The notes: generated by a model from the sequence alone, not told the origin. A stretch of 64,000 nt of DNA from Meiothermus sp. CFH 77666 (GCF_017497985.1 NZ_JAGDFV010000016.1:1-64000), one strand, 5' to 3'; shown: positions 17,432 to 26,252, counted from the stretch's first letter. A program made the numbers and translations.

Positions 17432-19399
17432 ATGATCTGGAAATTCCGTGAATGGCCCCCTATTTCTGAGCTTCGCCCCCTGATACAGCAACTGGACATC
17501 TCGCCCCTGGCCGCGGCGGTGCTCTGGAACCGGGGGTTCCGCCGTAAGGAAGACCTCGAGCCCCCCCTGGAACGCCTGCCCCTCGAGGGGCTCGAACAGG
17601 CCGCCCGGCGGATTATCGAGGCCCTGGACAAACGCCAGCGCATCCGGGTACACGGCGACTACGACGCCGACGGCCTCACCGGCACGGCGGTTTTGCTGAA
17701 TGGACTGGGAAAGCTGGGGGCCGATATCCATGCCTTCATTCCCCACCGCCTGGGCGAGGGCTACGGGGTCTTGATGGATCGGGTGCCGGAGCACCTGGAA
17801 GCCTGCGATCTCTTTATCACTGTGGACTGTGGCATCACCAACCATGCCGAGCTGAAAGAACTGGTAGAGAATGGGGTCTCGGTACTGGTGACCGACCACC
17901 ACTCGCCCGGTGCTACCCCACCGCCGGGTCTGATTGTGCACCCGGCCCTCACGCCCCGCCTGAAAGGCCAGGCCCACCCCACCGGCTCAGGTGTGGCCTT
18001 CCTGCTGTTGTGGCAGGTCTACGAACTATTGGGCCACGACCCGCCCCTGGAATATGCCGACCTGGCCGCCATCGGCACAGTGGCCGACGTAGCCCCCTTA
18101 CAGGGCTTCAACCGGGCCCTGGTTCAGGAAGGCCTGCGCCGACTCCGCAGTTCCGCCAACCTGGGCCTAAAGGTGCTGGCCGCCGAGCACTGCCGCGAGT
18201 TTAGCGCCAGCGAGATTGCCTTTCGTATAGCGCCCCGCATCAACGCGGCCTCGAGGCTGGGCCAGGCCGAGGTAGCCCTGCAACTTCTCACCACCCAGGA
18301 CATGCTTCAGGCCCGCCCTTTAGCCGAGCACCTCACCCGGCTCAACCTGCAACGGCAGCGCATCGAAGAACAGATGCTTGAGCGCATCTGGCCCACCATT
18401 GACGCCACCCGTCCGGCGCTGGTCATCCACGATGCAGAGGGGCATCCGGGCGTGATGGGCATTGTGGCCAGCCGGGTGCTCGAGCGCTACTACAAACCGG
18501 TCTTCATCATCGCCGACGGCAAGGGCTCGGTACGCTCCACACCGGGCATCAGCGCGGTGGGGGCCTTGCGCCACGCTTCGGCACACCTGAAGCGCTTTGG
18601 GGGCCATGCGCAGGCGGCGGGTTTTGCAATTGCAGAAGAGGCAATTCCGGCCTTTACATCGGCCATTCAGGAATATGCCGCGCAGTTTCCAGCACCGGTA
18701 CCGGAAATTGTGCTGGATGGCTGGTTGAATGGGGAAGACCTGGGGGAGCTACAGCGGGCCTTGCAGCTTTTAGAGCCTCTGGGCGAGGGCAACCCCGAGC
18801 CGCTCTTTTTCTTGCAGGGCAGGCCGGAGCAGGTGCGGATGCTGAGTGAGGGCAAGCACCTGTCGTTCAGGCTCCAGGGAGTCAAGGTCATCAAGTGGCG
18901 CGATAACGGCGAAAATTTGCCGGATGAACTCGACCTGGCCGCCAGTCTGATGCTCAACGAGTGGAACGGTGAACGTACTGTCGAGCTGCGTGCGGCGGCC
19001 TATCGCCCAACGCCTAGGCCAGAGGGGACTCGAGGGGCCGGGTGGGCCATACCCGTACCGTTGCGCGAAGCGGTTCACCAGGCGGTCGCCCAGGGAGCCC
19101 CGGTATATGTACATGCCGAGGGCGCCGACTGGTTCAAGAGCCGGGGGGCTTCGGTGGTGAACCCCGAGGAAGCCGCCTACTGGTTCAGCTTGCCGAGCGG
19201 GCCTGTGTACCCTGAAAAGGTTCAGATTGCCCTCTCGGACAAAGCCCTGGGCAACCTGGAAAAAAACCCCGATCCCCTGGTTCGGGCGCTGGGTAAACGG
19301 GTTGCAGCGGCTTACCGGTTGGGCCAGGCTACTCAACTGGGAGAGAGCTTGAGGCTTTACTGGGAAGCGCTGGCCTGCTGTGCCTCCGAGGTGTGTTGA
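17432..19399 (+). CDS. recJ: Single-strand DNA 5'-3' exonuclease RecJ
   Basis: A DHH-family nuclease for recombination and mismatch repair. The 655-aa protein has the phosphoesterase motifs VHGDYDADGLTGTAVL (about 71-86), VDCGITN and TDHHSPG (about 154-160), a DHHA1 domain with GGHAQAAGF (about 390-398), and an OB-fold C-terminus. Length is close to Thermus RecJ. AAGGAGACCCTGG precedes the ATG. The last 43 bp overlap, tail to tail, the HD-hydrolase gene on the other strand. Confidence 0.94.
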   Translation: MIWKFREWPPISELRPLIQQLDISPLAAAVLWNRGFRRKEDLEPPLERLPLEGLEQAARRIIEALDKRQRIRVHGDYDADGLTGTAVLLNGLGKLGADIHAFIPHRLGEGYGVLMDRVPEHLEACDLFITVDCGITNHAELKELVENGVSVLVTDHHSPGATPPPGLIVHPALTPRLKGQAHPTGSGVAFLLLWQVYELLGHDPPLEYADLAAIGTVADVAPLQGFNRALVQEGLRRLRSSANLGLKVLAAEHCREFSASEIAFRIAPRINAASRLGQAEVALQLLTTQDMLQARPLAEHLTRLNLQRQRIEEQMLERIWPTIDATRPALVIHDAEGHPGVMGIVASRVLERYYKPVFIIADGKGSVRSTPGISAVGALRHASAHLKRFGGHAQAAGFAIAEEAIPAFTSAIQEYAAQFPAPVPEIVLDGWLNGEDLGELQRALQLLEPLGEGNPEPLFFLQGRPEQVRMLSEGKHLSFRLQGVKVIKWRDNGENLPDELDLAASLMLNEWNGERTVELRAAAYRPTPRPEGTRGAGWAIPVPLREAVHQAVAQGAPVYVHAEGADWFKSRGASVVNPEEAAYWFSLPSGPVYPEKVQIALSDKALGNLEKNPDPLVRALGKRVAAAYRLGQATQLGESLRLYWEALACCASEVC

Positions 19400-20025
19400 G
19401 TGAGGGTTTCTAGCTCCTGTGCCAGGTTTTCACGCGCGGGTGGCTCGAGGTGCGCGAAGGCTTCGGTCTGATAGATGCGCTCACGGGACAGGAACTTTTG
19501 CAACACCTGCGCACGGCGCTCCCGGAACAGCGCCTCGGGAACCCAGGCGTACTCCTGCCGGATGGCCCGGGCATACGCCCGGTAGGTTTTGGGTTCGGCC
19601 CCCAGAATGGAAAGGTCGGCATCCAGGAACAGAGCGGTGTCGGGGTCGTCTGCCTGATGGTTTTGCGTGGCCAGGATGATGCGCATGACTTTCTGGATGA
19701 GCAAGGGTTCTGCTCCCAGGCGCTCCAGGCTTTCCTGGGCTAGCCCTGCACTCTGGGCCTCGTTGTCGGCACGGGTGGGGTCGTAAACGGCATCGTGGAA
19801 CCAGACCGCGAACTCCAGGTGGGGTTTGGCGGGCAATAGCTGTAGCAGCGTGTCCAGGTGGGCCAGGTTGTGATAGTAGCGCTGCGGCTCGGTGTGGCGG
19901 GTGAGCAGGTCGTCCAGCATGGAGAAATGCGCTCCGGGTTCAATCCCCAGCGATTGAAGCAGAGTGTTCCAGCGGCCAATCAGCCGCTTGCGGCCTCCGG
20001 GGGGGAGTTTGAAACCCGGCTCCAC
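19357..20025 (-). CDS. HD-type predicted metal-dependent phosphohydrolase
   Basis: A 222-aa protein of the COG4339-type HD family: RYYHNLAHLD (about 49-58) and VWFHDAVYDP (about 74-83) give the histidine/aspartate metal ligands, with a further Asp in FLDADLSILG. Substrate unknown. It starts at GTG 20025, two bases after the valS stop, so it is the last gene of the T-box-controlled valS operon. Its 3' end overlaps recJ by 43 bp on the opposite strand. Confidence 0.78.
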   Translation of the reverse strand: MEPGFKLPPGGRKRLIGRWNTLLQSLGIEPGAHFSMLDDLLTRHTEPQRYYHNLAHLDTLLQLLPAKPHLEFAVWFHDAVYDPTRADNEAQSAGLAQESLERLGAEPLLIQKVMRIILATQNHQADDPDTALFLDADLSILGAEPKTYRAYARAIRQEYAWVPEALFRERRAQVLQKFLSRERIYQTEAFAHLEPPARENLAQELETLTQHTSEAQQASASQ

Positions 20026-20027
20026 GG

Positions 20028-22655
20028 CTACCCCAGCCGCGTCAGGTTTTGCCGGATGCGCTCCAGTTGAGCCATATTCTCGGCCAGCCGCTCCCGCTCG
20101 GCCTGCACCACCGCCGGGTCGGCCCGCTCGACAAAGCCAGGGTTGGCCAGTTTTTTCTGTCCCTGTTCGACCTGCTTTTCCAGCTCGGCCAGCCGCTTCT
20201 TCTGGCGCTTCAGAAAGCTGCTCAGGTCGCCTTCGGGCTGGAGGTACACGGTAGTGCTGGGGGTCACCAGGGCAATGGCTTTTTCGGGGCTGCCCAGCGA
20301 GGCTTCGGCCCGGCCCAGGAAGCGGAACAGGGCCAGGTTTTCCATCACCAGTTGGGCCCCTGGGCCTTCTAGCTGCACCGCTACCTCTTGCTGCGGGGCA
20401 ATGCCCAACTCGGCCCGCAGGTTGCGGGTGGCGGTGATGGTTTCTTGCAGGGTCTCGAAGGCTTTCTCGGCCTCTGGGTCGCGCTCACCGGCGGTGGGCC
20501 AGTCCTGCAGGGCCAGTTGCCGGGGGTCGCCGGTCAGGGTTTCGTACAGCTCCGAGGTGATGAAGGGCATGATGGGGTGCAGCAGCTTGAGCAGCGTCGC
20601 CAGGGTGGACTCCAGGGTCTGGCGGGTGGCCTGGTTGCCCTCGCGCAGGGCAGGTTTGGCAGCCTCCAGGTACCAGTCGCAGAACTCACTCCAGACCAGC
20701 TCGTACACCAGCCGGGCGGCCCGGCCCAGGTCGAAGGCTTCGTAGGCTTCGGTGATTTCGGCGATACCCCGGTTGAGGCGGGAGGTCATCCAGCGGTCGG
20801 CCAGGGTGGGGAGGTGGCTTGTGGCCTGTGGTGCGGGGCTGGTCAAGGCGTTCTCCGGGCTGCGCTGCATTAGCACAAAGCGGGTGGCGTTATAGAGCTT
20901 GTTGGCAAAGTTGCGCCCCTGCTCGTAGCGGCGTTCGTCGTGGCGGATGTCCTGGCCGCCGGTGGCCAGGTAGTCCCAGGCGAAGCGGCAGGCGTCGGCC
21001 CCGTATTTGTCGATCAGCTCGAGGGGGTCAATGCCGTTGCCCTTGCTCTTGGACATCTTCTGGCCCCTGGCATCCAGGTACAGCCCGTGCAGCACGATGG
21101 TATGGAAAGGAGCCCTTCCGGTGAACTGATAGCCCGACATCTGCATCCGGGCCACCCAGAAAAAGATGATGTCGTAGCCGGTCACCAGCACGTCGGTGGG
21201 GTAGTACTTGCTCAGGTCTGCGGTCTCATCGGGCCAGCCCAGGGTGGAGAAGGGCCAGAGGGCCGAGCTGAACCAGGTGTCGAACACGTCCGGGTCGCGC
21301 CGCAGGTTCAGGTGGGCGTAGCGGGGGTCCTGGTCGCAGTCGAGATCGGGGTTCTCCAGGTCGGGCACATACACGTTGCCCGCCTCGTCGTACCAGGCCG
21401 GAATCTGGTGGCCCCACCAGAGCTGCCGGGCCACCGCCCAGTCCTTGATGTTCTCGAGCCAGTCGCGGTTGACCTTCTCCCAGCGCTCGGGCACAAAGCG
21501 CATCTCGCCTTTGTCCAGGCCCGCCAGCACTTTTTCGGCCACCGGCTTCATACGCACAAACCACTGCTCCAGCAGCATAGGCTCCACCGGGGCCTTGGTG
21601 CGTTCGGAGTAGCCCAGGGCAATGGTGTAGTCCCGGATTTCGCGGAGGTGACCGGCCTCTTCCAGGGCCTGCACCACGGCTTTACGGGCCTGGAAGCGCT
21701 CTATTCCCCGGAAGGCTTCGGGCACCAGCTCTCCCGTAAGGCGGCCTTGCAAGTCAATCACGCTGGGCATCTCCAGGCCGTGGCGCTGCCCAATTTCAAA
21801 GTCGGTGGGGTCGTGGGCCGGGGTAATTTTCAGCGCCCCGGTGCCGAAGTCGGTCAAGACCGCTTCGTCGGCGATGATGGGAATGTAGCGCTCGGTGAGG
21901 GGGATGCGGGCCTTCTGGCCCACGAGGTGCCGGTAGCGCTCGTCGGTGGGGTTCACCGCGATGGCCACATCGGCAAAGATGGTCTCGGGGCGCACGGTGG
22001 CAATCTGAACCTCGCCTCCCTGCTCCAGCGGGTAAGCCAGGGTGTAGAGCTTGCCGGGGGTGGGCTCCACGTTGACCTCGAGGTCGCTCACCACGGTCTG
22101 GGCCACCGGGTCCCAGTTCACGATGCGCTTCCCCCGGTAGGCCAGGCCCTGGTGGTAGTAGGCCACAAAGCTCCGCCGCACCGCGCGGGAGAGCCCCTCG
22201 TCCATGGTAAAGCGCTCGCGGCTCCAGTCGCAGGAGGCCCCGATGCGGCGCAGCTGGTACAGGATGGTGCCGCCGTTTTTCTCCTTGAAGGCCCAGACCC
22301 GCTCCAAAAACTGCTCGCGCCCCAGGTCGTGGCGGGAAAGCCCTTCCTGGGCCAGCTCCTTTTCCACCAGCACCTGGGTGGTAATGCCGGCGTGGTCGGT
22401 GCCGGGCAGGTACAAAGCCTCGTAGCCCTGCATGCGCTTGAAGCGGATGATGGTGTCGATGATGGTGTTGTCCAGGGCGTGCCCCAGGTGCAGGTTGCCG
22501 GTCACGTTGGGCGGGGGAATCACGATGGTAAAGGGGCCTTTGCCCTTGCCGGCATTAAGCTCGGGCTTGAGGGGGTTGCTGGCCCATTCCTGGGCCCAGC
22601 GGGGTTCCACCGTTTGGGGGTCGTAGGTTTTGGGCAGTTCTTTGGTTTGGGTCAT
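20028..22655 (-). CDS. valS: Valyl-tRNA synthetase
   Basis: A class I synthetase of 875 aa. HLGHALD (HIGH motif, about 56-62), KMSKSKGNGIDP (KMSKS), a CP1 editing domain and a C-terminal coiled-coil (about 810-870) are all present. The active-site region PPPNVTGNLHLGHA is ValS-specific. ATG 22655 overlaps the stop of the upstream 245-aa gene by 4 bp. Expression is likely set by the T-box leader at 23839-24142, whose specifier reads GUC. Confidence 0.96.
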   Translation of the reverse strand: MTQTKELPKTYDPQTVEPRWAQEWASNPLKPELNAGKGKGPFTIVIPPPNVTGNLHLGHALDNTIIDTIIRFKRMQGYEALYLPGTDHAGITTQVLVEKELAQEGLSRHDLGREQFLERVWAFKEKNGGTILYQLRRIGASCDWSRERFTMDEGLSRAVRRSFVAYYHQGLAYRGKRIVNWDPVAQTVVSDLEVNVEPTPGKLYTLAYPLEQGGEVQIATVRPETIFADVAIAVNPTDERYRHLVGQKARIPLTERYIPIIADEAVLTDFGTGALKITPAHDPTDFEIGQRHGLEMPSVIDLQGRLTGELVPEAFRGIERFQARKAVVQALEEAGHLREIRDYTIALGYSERTKAPVEPMLLEQWFVRMKPVAEKVLAGLDKGEMRFVPERWEKVNRDWLENIKDWAVARQLWWGHQIPAWYDEAGNVYVPDLENPDLDCDQDPRYAHLNLRRDPDVFDTWFSSALWPFSTLGWPDETADLSKYYPTDVLVTGYDIIFFWVARMQMSGYQFTGRAPFHTIVLHGLYLDARGQKMSKSKGNGIDPLELIDKYGADACRFAWDYLATGGQDIRHDERRYEQGRNFANKLYNATRFVLMQRSPENALTSPAPQATSHLPTLADRWMTSRLNRGIAEITEAYEAFDLGRAARLVYELVWSEFCDWYLEAAKPALREGNQATRQTLESTLATLLKLLHPIMPFITSELYETLTGDPRQLALQDWPTAGERDPEAEKAFETLQETITATRNLRAELGIAPQQEVAVQLEGPGAQLVMENLALFRFLGRAEASLGSPEKAIALVTPSTTVYLQPEGDLSSFLKRQKKRLAELEKQVEQGQKKLANPGFVERADPAVVQAERERLAENMAQLERIRQNLTRLG

Positions 22656-23389
22656 CTTTGCACCTTGGTACTCAAGTAATAACTCATGTTTTCGTCCTCG
22701 AAAGTGGCTTCCTCAAAGGCCACCCCGAACACCAGGGTATCGGCCCTGAAGGTGTGGCTCCAGAAGCCCACGGTGAGTCGGTTGCCCTCGAGGTGCACCG
22801 TCCCCACCGAAAGCTCCTTCCATTCGGCCTCGAAGTCTTCGTCCTCGTCTTCGCGCTCGAGGTCGGCCTGGGTGGCCGCTTGCAGGGTGCAGACCTTCCC
22901 GACCAGACTGCGCATGGGGTTGTTGGCAGCGTTAAAATAGGTGTGGAACTCCGGGCGAAAGCAGGCGTACTCGATGAAAGCCACCAACAAATACTCCCCC
23001 AGCTCCCATTTGCGCTCGAGCAGGGTGAGGGGCTTATCGCGGTCGGGGTCATAGTTCGGTGGGGGGGTGACGATGGGGGCTTCCAGAAGCTCTGCCAGCA
23101 TCCGCTTGCGTTCGCTTTTGCTGGTTTGATAAGGCGTTGGACTACCCAGCAAGTCGCCCAGGTTTCCGTGCTTGATGCGCGACTTAAGCTCTGCCAGGGC
23201 CTCCTCGAGGCTGTCTACCATTCGCATCCTGTCGCCCCGTTGCACGAAATACCAGCCCGGATAGCTCTTGGACTCCTCCGAGGTTATTTCCTTGCCCAGT
23301 ACTACACGGGTTTGGGGTTTCCGGCTGAACCACAGCAGGGTGGGCATGTAGTGGGGCTCGAGCTGCCATTCCTTGGGAATTTCGTTCAT
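22652..23389 (-). CDS. Protein of unknown function in the valS operon
   Basis: A 245-aa soluble protein with no signal or membrane helix, rich in acidic and aromatic residues, including the acidic run EREDEDEDFEAEW near residue 183. I do not recognise a domain. It lies 8 bp after the NUDIX gene and overlaps valS by 4 bp, so it is certainly co-transcribed and translationally coupled to the synthetase. A link to aminoacylation is suggested by position only. Confidence 0.75.
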   Translation of the reverse strand: MNEIPKEWQLEPHYMPTLLWFSRKPQTRVVLGKEITSEESKSYPGWYFVQRGDRMRMVDSLEEALAELKSRIKHGNLGDLLGSPTPYQTSKSERKRMLAELLEAPIVTPPPNYDPDRDKPLTLLERKWELGEYLLVAFIEYACFRPEFHTYFNAANNPMRSLVGKVCTLQAATQADLEREDEDEDFEAEWKELSVGTVHLEGNRLTVGFWSHTFRADTLVFGVAFEEATFEDENMSYYLSTKVQR

Positions 23390-23397
23390 AACGGCTC

Positions 23398-23826
23398 CTA
23401 CAGTTCTACAAATTTTGCGGTGGTTTTGCCAGGGATACGGTGCTGCAGCACCCCCATGTTCCAGTCCAGTATTGGGGCGGTCAGGGGGGTGAGCAAGTAG
23501 AAAAAGGTCGTGCGCCGATCCTCGCCTTCGCCGGTGACTTTGTGCTCGAAGGCCTCGGACGTACCTTCGAGCGCCTCGGCCCAGAATACACGCCAGTGTT
23601 CGCCGTACCGGGAGGTATGGGTCATCTGGATTTCACCCAGAAAATGGAGGTGTTCAAAACGCAATACCGATTCCTCGCAGACTTCGCGCACAGCAGCTTG
23701 TAGCGGTGTTTCCCACGATTGAATGCTCCCTTTCGGTACCTGGAAGCCCGGTTCCGGGTCGGCATGGCGAAACACATACAGTTGCTCGCCTTTGGTGATG
23801 TGGATCGCTGCCTTTTGCTCCCTCAT
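23398..23826 (-). CDS. NUDIX hydrolase, first gene of the valS operon
   Basis: A 142-aa protein whose NUDIX box starts at GSIQSWETPLQ and continues AAVREVCEESVL: the metal-binding REVCEE core is intact, while the usual Gly after EEX is Val. It begins with a short strand typical of dinucleoside-polyphosphate-type NUDIX enzymes, but substrate cannot be read from sequence. ATG 23826 has a strong GGAGGAAAC Shine-Dalgarno; the upstream open frame runs through the T-box and is not coding. Clearance of Ap4A made by synthetases would be a reasonable role here, as inference. Confidence 0.82.
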   Translation of the reverse strand: MREQKAAIHITKGEQLYVFRHADPEPGFQVPKGSIQSWETPLQAAVREVCEESVLRFEHLHFLGEIQMTHTSRYGEHWRVFWAEALEGTSEAFEHKVTGEGEDRRTTFFYLLTPLTAPILDWNMGVLQHRIPGKTTAKFVEL

Positions 23827-23838
23827 GTTTCCTCCATT

Positions 23839-24142
23839 AAAAACACCGTGCAGACCTTGCTGCACGGACGAGGGTTTGCCCCGCGGTACCACCGCGCTTC
23901 CGATGGGGCCTTGGGTCGAGGGCTTTGAACTCAGGCTCTGGACACTGGACACCAGACACGCCATCGGCGCTCATATGTGCTGTAACGGGCACCCCCGGCA
24001 GGCTCTACGCTCCAAAAAGGGTTTCTTCCTGCATGCTCGCGGGCGACGTTCGGTTTGTGCAGTGCCCGGATGCCCTTTCAGCCGATGGAGCATCCTCTCT
24101 GGGGGATGCGAAAAACCTACTCCTCCCGGTCAATGCCTACGC
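23839..24142 (-). promoter_or_regulatory. T-box leader (valine, GUC specifier) with terminator, upstream of NUDIX-valS operon
   Basis: Read on the minus strand, the leader contains a GGAGTAGG segment and an AGAGAG segment as in stem I, then GAAC-GTC-G (specifier GTC at 24045-24047). The conserved T-box GCGGTGGTACCGCG follows (23882-23895), with CGTCC downstream. Last come a strong terminator stem CCGTGCAG/CTGCACGG (23846-23867) and T5. The UGGU bulge would pair with an ACCA tRNA end. Uncharged tRNA-Val should disrupt the terminator and allow transcription of the NUDIX, unknown, valS and HD genes. Confidence 0.88.
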
Positions 24143-24148
24143 AGTATA
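24143..24148 (-). promoter_or_regulatory. -10 box of the T-box transcript
   Basis: TATACT on the minus strand lies just ahead of the start of stem I. No good -35 hexamer is visible at 16-18 bp. Confidence 0.5.
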
Positions 24149-24172
24149 CCTCAATCCGGGGGTGGTTTGGGA

Positions 24173-24319
24173 TCAGGAACCCAGGGTCAGTTCCAGTATC
24201 AGCCAGCCCAAAAACAACAGCGCCGAAACGAGCGAGACAACGTAGCGAACCAAGCCTTTGTCCTTGAGTTCCGTGGGAAGCCGAAGATTCTTGAAGGGGT
24301 TCCTGGCGTGGCCGGTCAT
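24173..24319 (-). CDS. 48-residue single-helix membrane protein
   Basis: The ORF starts at ATG 24319 with GGAGTGAG upstream and encodes 48 residues: a basic N-terminus (MTGHARNPFKNLRLPTELK) and one hydrophobic helix (about 25-45, YVVSLVSALLFLGWLILEL). It begins 17 bp after the diguanylate cyclase stop on the same strand, so the two are likely one transcript. I recognise no family. The clean start signal and topology make it more likely real than random. Confidence 0.6.
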   Translation of the reverse strand: MTGHARNPFKNLRLPTELKDKGLVRYVVSLVSALLFLGWLILELTLGS

Positions 24320-24335
24320 GGGGGCTCACTCCGTG

Positions 24336-25013
24336 CTAGTAATACAGGCCCGGGAAGGTCTGGTTACGGCCCGAGCTTTTGGCCTCAGCCTGAAAACGGT
24401 CGGCGCGGGCCAGCACCTCCCGGGCAGTGGGCTCGTTGTCGCGGCCTGCGAAGCCCAGGCTGATGGTCACCTTGAGCTCAGGGTGCAGTTGATGCCAGGG
24501 GTATTTGAGCACCGCGACCCGCAGCCGCTCGCACACCCCAAAAGCCCGGTCGCCGGTGATACCGCGCAGAATCAGGGCGAACTCCTCCCCGCCGATTCTG
24601 CCTGCTACATCCGAGGCCCGCAGGGCTTTGCGCACCAACTGACCTATTCTGCGCAGAATCTCGTCTCCAGTTGCCAGACCGAAGCGCTCGTTAATTTCCC
24701 TGAAGCCATCGAGGTCGAAGGTCACTACGGTAAAAGTCTCTCCGCTGGCGAAAACCCGCTCGAGGGCTTTTTCAAAAGCGGCTTGGCTGGGCAGCCCGGT
24801 AAGTTTGTCGTCTTCTTCGGCCCTGTAGCCCTCCAGCAGGGGGCTGCGGGCATTGAGGAGGCTCTGGTTGCGCTCTTCGAGCAGGCGCTGGGCTGCCTCG
24901 AGGGCCAGCTTGAGGGATTCCAGGCTGCCACTGGAATGCTCAATCTGGGTGCGCATCTGCTCGAGCAGTTGCACCAGTTTCAAATCCTCATCCCGTAGCT
25001 TGTCGGTGCTCAT
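24336..25013 (-). CDS. Diguanylate cyclase with N-terminal coiled coil
   Basis: GGDEF-domain protein of 225 aa making c-di-GMP. Residues 1-65 form a leucine-rich coiled coil (LKLVQLLEQMRTQIEH...), a probable dimerisation unit; the catalytic domain has DKLTGLPSQAAFEKAL, TFDLDGFREINERFG and the signature GRIGGEEFALIL (about 139-150). There is no membrane helix or recognisable sensor domain. I see no RxxD inhibitory site five residues ahead of GGEEF. Confidence 0.9.
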   Translation of the reverse strand: MSTDKLRDEDLKLVQLLEQMRTQIEHSSGSLESLKLALEAAQRLLEERNQSLLNARSPLLEGYRAEEDDKLTGLPSQAAFEKALERVFASGETFTVVTFDLDGFREINERFGLATGDEILRRIGQLVRKALRASDVAGRIGGEEFALILRGITGDRAFGVCERLRVAVLKYPWHQLHPELKVTISLGFAGRDNEPTAREVLARADRFQAEAKSSGRNQTFPGLYY

Positions 25014-25064
25014 CCTGCTGCGGATTATAGAGTTCCTTGGGGAGAGGGCTTGTGCAATTTGACC

Positions 25065-25112
25065 ATCACGCCCTTAGAGGGCGTTTCTTGTGCTTATCCA
25101 CCGCTTGGTGGA
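25065..25112. terminator. Two small hairpins between the GGDEF gene and mrp
   Basis: CGCCC/GGGCG around TTAGA is followed by TTTCTT. About 20 bp on, ATCCACC/GGTGGAT forms a second stem. They lie in the divergent promoter region, so a terminator role is uncertain. Confidence 0.35.
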
Positions 25113-25195
25113 TTGACAAATTGTATTTTGCTTCCCCGGTAATGTGACCCTAACCCCGTTCATCAGAGCCTTTCCAGGCATAATCTGTAGGCGGG

Positions 25196-26245
25196 ATGAG
25201 TGCACTTACCGAAGTCCTGGTATTGGAAGCCTTAAAAACCGTCAACGACCCCGAGCTTCACAAGGATCTGGTGTCGCTGGGAATGGTCGAAAAAATTGTG
25301 GTAGATGGAGCCAGGGTCGCCGTCAAGATTAACCTGACCACCCCAGCCTGTCCGCTCAAGGAGCAGATTGAGGGGGATGTGCGCTCGGCCATCGGCAAGA
25401 TTGGTGCTGCCGAGATTGAAGTGCACTTTGGCGCCCAGGTGCGGGCCCCACAGAACCTGCCCCTGCCGGGGATCAAGCACATTGTGGCCATCGCCTCGGG
25501 CAAGGGAGGGGTGGGCAAGAGCACCGTTGCTGCCAACCTGGCCATTGCCCTGGCCCAGGAGGGCGCCCGCGTGGGTTTGCTGGATGCCGATATCTACGGC
25601 CCCAGCCAGGCCCAGATGTTTGGCACCCAGGGCAGCAAGCTGAGGGTGGACGAGCAGAAGCGGATGGTGCCTCTGGAGCGCTATGGCATCAAGCTCATCA
25701 GCATTGCCAACATTGTCCCGCCGGGTCAGGCCATGGTCTGGCGCGGCCCCATTTTGCATGGCACCATCAAGCAATTCCTTCAGGAAGTAGCCTGGGGCGA
25801 TCTCGATTATCTGATTATCGACCTGCCGCCCGGTACGGGGGACGTGCAGCTCTCCTTATCCCAGCTCACCCGGCTCTCCGGGGGGCTGATCGTTACCACC
25901 CCGCAGGACGTGGCGCGGATTGATGCCGAGCGGGCGGTGGACATGTTCAAGCGGGTGCAGGTGAATATCCTGGGCGTGATTGAAAACATGTCCTACTTTG
26001 AGCAAAACGGCCAGAGAACCTACATCTTTGGACAGGGCGGGGGCCGTAAGATGGCCGAGCAGTACAAGGCCGCCTTCCTGGGCGAGATTCCCATTGCGCT
26101 CTCGGTGCGCGAGGGGGGGGACAGCGGCGTGCCGGTGGTGGTTGGCGCCCCACAGTCACCCGAAGCCGAAGCCTTCCGCCAGGCGGCGCGGAATCTGGCG
26201 GGCCAGTTGTCGGTGCAGTCTTACCTGTTGCTGCCGATGGCATAG
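25196..26245 (+). CDS. mrp: Mrp/ApbC family P-loop ATPase (Fe-S carrier type)
   Basis: A 349-aa protein with an N-terminal DUF59/MIP18 domain (1-80), then a deviant Walker A GKGGVGKS (102-109), GLLDADIYGPSQ and DLPPGTGD. The family carries or inserts [4Fe-4S] clusters. Oddity: after ENMSYF the usual CXXC cluster motif is absent (EQNGQRTYIFG follows). It is followed 7 bp later by a SufR-like regulator, consistent with an Fe-S role. Confidence 0.88.
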   Translation: MSALTEVLVLEALKTVNDPELHKDLVSLGMVEKIVVDGARVAVKINLTTPACPLKEQIEGDVRSAIGKIGAAEIEVHFGAQVRAPQNLPLPGIKHIVAIASGKGGVGKSTVAANLAIALAQEGARVGLLDADIYGPSQAQMFGTQGSKLRVDEQKRMVPLERYGIKLISIANIVPPGQAMVWRGPILHGTIKQFLQEVAWGDLDYLIIDLPPGTGDVQLSLSQLTRLSGGLIVTTPQDVARIDAERAVDMFKRVQVNILGVIENMSYFEQNGQRTYIFGQGGGRKMAEQYKAAFLGEIPIALSVREGGDSGVPVVVGAPQSPEAEAFRQAARNLAGQLSVQSYLLLPMA

Positions 26246-26252
26246 GGGTGTT

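Noticed and set aside
20940-22679. 579-aa plus-strand ORF opposite valS
   Set aside because: It is the complementary frame of a strongly conserved synthetase gene, with a repetitive Val/Gly/His composition and no domain.
23723-24463. 246-aa plus-strand ORF across the T-box region
   Set aside because: The minus strand holds a T-box leader and a small gene here; the plus-strand frame has no features of a real protein.
25069-25112. sRNA gene in the GGDEF-mrp gap
   Set aside because: Two short stems exist, but no convincing promoter-terminator unit; a TTGACA there has no properly spaced -10.
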